Assembly (NCBI GenBank): GCA_036308445.1
Contig: JAXJVS010000161.1
Location: 1-17,913 of the forward strand
Direction: 5' to 3'
Origin: MGBC113645 sp036308445
GTDB lineage: Bacteria > Bacillota_I > Bacilli_A > Erysipelotrichales > Coprobacillaceae
Length of the DNA stretch: 17,913 bases
Shown: piece after piece, positions 15,245 through 17,913 of the stretch
Layout: each line of letters begins with the position of its first letter
Numbering within the stretch: the first letter of the stretch is position 1
Notes under the pieces: model-generated
What the model saw: the letters and a program-made list of their open reading frames with translations, nothing else
The model's database searches: none
What the model was told of the DNA's origin: nothing
Translations under genes and position numbers: made by a program

Positions 15245-15275
15245 ATTGTATACCTTGGAGTTAACTTCAAGTCAA
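15245..15275 (-). promoter_or_regulatory. MerR-type promoter and operator (19-bp spacer)
   Basis: On the minus strand TTGACT (15275-15270) and TACAAT (15250-15245) are separated by exactly 19 nt, the over-long spacer typical of MerR-activated promoters. The spacer holds the near-perfect dyad CTTGGAGTTAACTTCAAG (15254-15271, one mismatched pair). This resembles binding sites of NmlR/AdhR-type MerR regulators, which respond to aldehydes or electrophiles. No MerR gene lies in the window. Confidence 0.78.
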
Positions 15276-15277
15276 GA

Positions 15278-16246
15278 TTATCTAAATCCATATTGATTAT
15301 GAGGAAGATATGGTTCTTCTAAATATTTTATTTCTTCTTCATTTAATTTGATTTCCATGGCTTTTAAAGCATCATCAATATATTGCTTCTTACTAGCACC
15401 AATAATAGGAGAAGTCATATATGGTTTGCTTAATACCCATGCTAGAGCTATAGAACTTGTAGAAGTTCGATATTTATCTGCTAATTCATATACACGTTTC
15501 ACAATTTCTCTATCACCATTAATAACATATTCACTTTGTAATTTACCAGCTCCATCTGTTCTATCTGCATCTACCGGTTTATTAAATACCCCATGAGCTA
15601 ATGGTGAAAATGGTGTCATTGCAATACCTTCATATTGACACATTTTAACCATTTCTTTTTCTTCTTCTCTATATACTAAATTATACATATCTTGCATACT
15701 AATAAACTTTGTCCAGCCATTCTTTTCAGCAATACTATTTGCTTTCACAAATTGCCATGCATACATAGCACTAGCACCAATATATCTTATTTTTCCCATC
15801 TTTACTAAATCATGTAAAGCTTCCATTGTTTCTTCAATAGGTGTTGTATAATCCCATCTATGAATAACATATAAATCAATATAATCAGTCTGTAATCTTT
15901 TTAAGGAAGCTTCTACTTCTCTAAATAAAGCCTTTCTAGATAATCCCTTCGCATTTATACCATCATACATTGGATAATAAGATTTTGTACAAATCACAAC
16001 ATCATCTCTATTTCCTCTACGTTTAATTGCTTCTCCTAAGATTTCTTCACTAGCACCTAAAGAATAATAATTAGCTGTATCAAAGAAATTAATTCCATTA
16101 TCCATTGCATAATGAATCAATCGAATAGCTTCTTCCTTACCAATCTTAGCAGGAATACCACCTCTATCCATTTCTCCATATCCCATACATCCTAAACAAA
16201 TCTTAGATACTTTTAAACCACTTTTTCCTAAATTAATATATTCCAT
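15278..16246 (-). CDS. Aldo-keto reductase
   Basis: This is a 322-residue NAD(P)H-dependent oxidoreductase of the aldo-keto reductase superfamily. The catalytic tetrad is intact: D56 and Y61 (DTANYYSLG), K88 (ICTKSYY) and H129 (YVIHRWD). The C-terminal SPIIGASKKQYIDDAL binds the cofactor phosphate in this family. It is a full-length cytoplasmic protein resembling the YhdN/Tas-like branch that reduces aldehydes and ketones, with broad substrate use. ATG 16246 has GAGGTGA 7 nt upstream. It follows the short-chain dehydrogenase remnant and precedes the ferredoxin-tailed reductase on the same strand, forming the intact end of the redox cluster. A clear promoter of its own is not evident, so transcription may begin at the flavodoxin gene. 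Confidence 0.93.
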   Translation of the reverse strand: MEYINLGKSGLKVSKICLGCMGYGEMDRGGIPAKIGKEEAIRLIHYAMDNGINFFDTANYYSLGASEEILGEAIKRRGNRDDVVICTKSYYPMYDGINAKGLSRKALFREVEASLKRLQTDYIDLYVIHRWDYTTPIEETMEALHDLVKMGKIRYIGASAMYAWQFVKANSIAEKNGWTKFISMQDMYNLVYREEEKEMVKMCQYEGIAMTPFSPLAHGVFNKPVDADRTDGAGKLQSEYVINGDREIVKRVYELADKYRTSTSSIALAWVLSKPYMTSPIIGASKKQYIDDALKAMEIKLNEEEIKYLEEPYLPHNQYGFR

Positions 16247-16279
16247 AATTCATTCACCTCTCTTATTATTCATTTAGTT

Positions 16280-16491
16280 TTAATGCCCATAAAAATATGA
16301 TGCTGTAGCTCCACCATCAATCAAAAAATCAGCTTCAGTAATAAACGTTCCTGTATGACTCATTATCTTACAACAGCTTTTACATTATCTTTACTTTTAT
16401 CACCAACAATAATCTTTTTACCAAATCCCATTCTACGGGCAATAGCCATTTCAATTTTTCCTGCACCCATTAATAACATAACTTCTTTCAT
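16280..16491 (-). pseudogene. Short-chain dehydrogenase/reductase remnant with large internal deletion
   Basis: Only the two ends of an SDR enzyme remain. ATG 16491 opens a 42-codon N-terminus: MKEVMLLMGAGKIEMAIARR gives the dinucleotide-binding GxGxI-type motif, followed by GKKIIVGDKSKDN, where an SDR has its second beta strand and acidic residue. It stops at TAA 16365-16363. Immediately after, in another frame, MSHTGTFITEADFLIDGG followed by ATASYFYGH encodes the typical SDR C-terminus, ending at TAA 16282-16280. About 200 central residues, including the catalytic Ser-Tyr-Lys, are gone. The N-terminal start overlaps the stop of the decarboxylase-like gene (TAATGATG, with AAGGAG upstream), showing that it once belonged to this operon. 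Confidence 0.8.
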
Positions 16492-16493
16492 CA

Positions 16494-17248
16494 TTACTCT
16501 CCTTTTGCAGCTTCATTGACACATCTTAATGCATTTAAACTTCTTGGATATCCTATAAAAGGTATACATTGGGAAATAATTTTAATTAAAAACGCTTTAT
16601 CATTACCAATTCTCATATTAGCAGCAGCATGTGATATTAACTGTGGTTCACACCCACCTTGGGCAGATAAAAAACAGAAAGTAATCATCTCTCTTTGTTT
16701 ATAATCTAAACCTTTTCTTGTATAATAATCACCAAAACAATTATCTGTTAACCAATAATGAATATGTTTTGCATCCTCTTGTCCACTCTTATAATAATCT
16801 CTCATCGATTCACCAAAGATATCTACTTGTGCTTGTCTACCAGCTTCTAATCTTGTTTCTATTGTAGTCGTAGATTGTCCTTCTAAAGGTAGCTGATACC
16901 TTGACTAATACAAAAATCATTAACTGCATGTAAAAATGGAAAAACTCTACCAATTCCTAAATAAGCAGTTCCTTGATAAACTATTTCTTTCATTTCTACC
17001 GGTGTTACACCAAAGTTATAAGTTGCCTTTAACATAGCTTTAAACTCATCAATGCCTTGACAACCTAATAATGTTGCAAGAATAGCTATCATTCTTGTAT
17101 GATCATCTAAATCATCATTATTGACAACTTCATCAAATGCAAAGTTATCAAATAATTCAGTAAATTCAGGATCCGTTTTTATTAACTGAGATTCATAACC
17201 AGGAAACATTCTTTCATGATATTCTATTGCTTTTTTACTAATGGCCAT
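16494..17248 (-). pseudogene. Carboxymuconolactone decarboxylase family protein, split by a one-base frameshift
   Basis: ATG 17248 opens a frame of 121 codons that ends at TAG 16885-16883. Family-like sequence actually leaves this frame near 16896: reading GGT-AT(N)-CAG with one inserted base continues as QLPLEGQSTTTIETRLEAG and runs, without a stop, to TAA 16496-16494. The combined product is about 250 residues with two AhpD/CMD-like halves. The first carries AILATLLGCQGIDEFKAML (C63); the second carries MITFCFLSAQGGCEP, then SHAAANMRIGND. Such proteins are usually annotated as carboxymuconolactone decarboxylases, but in redox clusters they more likely act as thiol peroxidase-like or unknown oxidoreductases. 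ATG 17248 overlaps the flavodoxin stop by 11 bases. The lost base could be a true mutation or a sequencing error. Confidence 0.82.
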
Positions 17249-17771
17249 TATATAATTCCACCTTTATTTCTTCTATCCATTGTTTAATACTTAATTCACT
17301 ATCTTTAACAATACTTCCTTTAATACTTTTACCTTCTAATACATTACAATTAAGACAAATCCTCTTTAAATCACTAATACTTTTTCCCATACCACTACCC
17401 TCATGAGTACAGAACGGTATAATTGTTTTATGATACAATTTCATTTCTTCTAAGAAAGACAGTACAGCCATGGGATAAGTTCCCCACCAGTTAGGATATC
17501 CAATAAAAATAACATCATAATCATCAATATCTATATGATTTTTTAATTCTGGTTTGATTTTATTATCTAATTCCTCTTTTGCTTCTTCCGTACATTTATG
17601 ATAATCTTTAGAATATTCTTTCACTGTTTCAATCTCAAACAAATCACCATAAGTATATTTTTGAATATACTTTGCAATTACACTTGTATTTCCTTCTTCT
17701 AAATTCTTAATCTGACCATTCACATAATTCTCACCCTTACGAGAATAATAAACTATTAAGATTTTCTTCAT
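17238..17771 (-). CDS. Flavodoxin family protein
   Basis: This is a 177-residue FMN-binding electron carrier or NAD(P)H oxidoreductase of the flavodoxin fold. YYSRKGENYV and LEEGNTSVIA (GNT at 27-29) form the phosphate-binding loop with the insertion typical of Flavodoxin_4-like proteins. GYPNWWGTYPM (91-101) and FCTHEGSGMG (120-129) are the loops that hold the isoalloxazine ring. ATG 17771 was preferred over ATG 17780 because AGGAG sits directly against the latter and 9 nt from the former, and because MKKILIVYYS is the usual N-terminus. It overlaps the next gene by 11 bases. It heads the redox cluster and may supply electrons to the reductases downstream (inference). A TATAGA at 17798-17793 is a possible -10. 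Confidence 0.9.
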   Translation of the reverse strand: MKKILIVYYSRKGENYVNGQIKNLEEGNTSVIAKYIQKYTYGDLFEIETVKEYSKDYHKCTEEAKEELDNKIKPELKNHIDIDDYDVIFIGYPNWWGTYPMAVLSFLEEMKLYHKTIIPFCTHEGSGMGKSISDLKRICLNCNVLEGKSIKGSIVKDSELSIKQWIEEIKVELYNGH

Positions 17772-17846
17772 TCCTTCCATCTCCTAGTATAATCTATATT
17801 CTAAAACAAATAGAAATAATGAACAATTTTAATTACGAATGATTTC

Positions 17847-17863
17847 CATAAGTAAAACTTATG
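17847..17863. promoter_or_regulatory. Perfect palindrome upstream of the flavodoxin gene, candidate operator
   Basis: CATAAGT (17847-17853) and ACTTATG (17857-17863) are exact reverse complements around AAA. The site lies between the terminator of the gene to the right and the flavodoxin promoter, with no T-tract, so it suits a dimeric repressor. The regulator is unknown. Confidence 0.45.
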
Positions 17864-17878
17864 CGAAACGCAAAAAAA

Positions 17879-17904
17879 AAAGGAATAGTTTTCACTATTC
17901 CTTT
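17879..17904 (-). terminator. Terminator of a leftward gene lying beyond the right edge
   Basis: Perfect 11-bp arms AAAGGAATAGT and ACTATTCCTTT flank a TTTC loop. On the minus strand the stem is followed by a run of seven more T residues, so it ends a minus-strand transcript coming from outside the window. Confidence 0.85.
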
Positions 17905-17913
17905 CATTTATAC

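Noticed and set aside
15348..15596. Plus-strand open frame inside the aldo-keto reductase gene
   Set aside because: Antisense shadow; composition follows the real gene on the other strand.
16516..16704. Plus-strand open frame over the carboxymuconolactone decarboxylase-like gene
   Set aside because: Antisense to strongly family-like sequence, with no promoter or ribosome binding site.
1..17913. CRISPR arrays, tRNA or rRNA genes, replication origin
   Set aside because: No regularly spaced repeats, no tRNA- or rRNA-like segments and no DnaA-box clusters were seen on either strand.

Overview
The window is AT-rich DNA with strong GGAGG-type ribosome binding sites and tightly packed operons. It encodes AddAB rather than RecBCD, a YozG/DUF2975 pair and ferredoxin-tailed aldo-keto reductases. 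This points to a low-GC Gram-positive, most likely a gut Firmicute of the Erysipelotrichales/Coprobacillaceae type. That placement is an inference from gene content and composition; no rRNA or tRNA is present to confirm it.

Layout. Positions 1-1434 (minus strand) hold a probable operon: a DUF2975 membrane protein, a small XRE-type regulator, a probably damaged small protein with an in-frame TGA, and an exported protein cut by the window edge. A 25-bp perfect inverted repeat lies between this operon and the divergent addB-addA-SHOCT operon (1574-8195), which ends in a clear terminator. Positions 8286-8546 are the most interesting part. They form a compact locus organised like the par/Fst type I toxin-antitoxin systems: a 38-codon membrane-peptide ORF with a sequestered ribosome binding site, a bidirectional terminator, a convergent promoter for a ~65-nt antisense RNA, and two direct repeats (TGAACATC and ACATTCATTT) present once at the toxin ribosome binding site and once in the RNA II segment. 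Next come a collapsed histidine kinase gene (8618-8960) and a truncated ISL3 transposase (8964-9539).

From 9669 onward every gene is on the minus strand: a phosphoglucomutase/phosphomannomutase, a decayed stretch (11429-11797), an exported alpha/beta hydrolase with an uncharacterised acidic protein, a histidine phosphatase, and a redox cluster. The redox cluster reads, in transcription order, flavodoxin, carboxymuconolactone decarboxylase (one-base frameshift), short-chain dehydrogenase (internal deletion), aldo-keto reductase, and ferredoxin-tailed aldo-keto reductase. The last has its own promoter with a 19-bp spacer and a near-perfect palindrome, the hallmark of MerR-family control.

Together this looks like a chromosomal segment with one housekeeping repair operon, one sugar-phosphate enzyme, a small-molecule redox/detoxification cluster that is decaying, and a small RNA-regulated toxin module sitting beside mobile-element debris. 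Several promoters share one layout, with the -10 box ending only 5-7 nt before the Shine-Dalgarno sequence. This predicts very short mRNA leaders.
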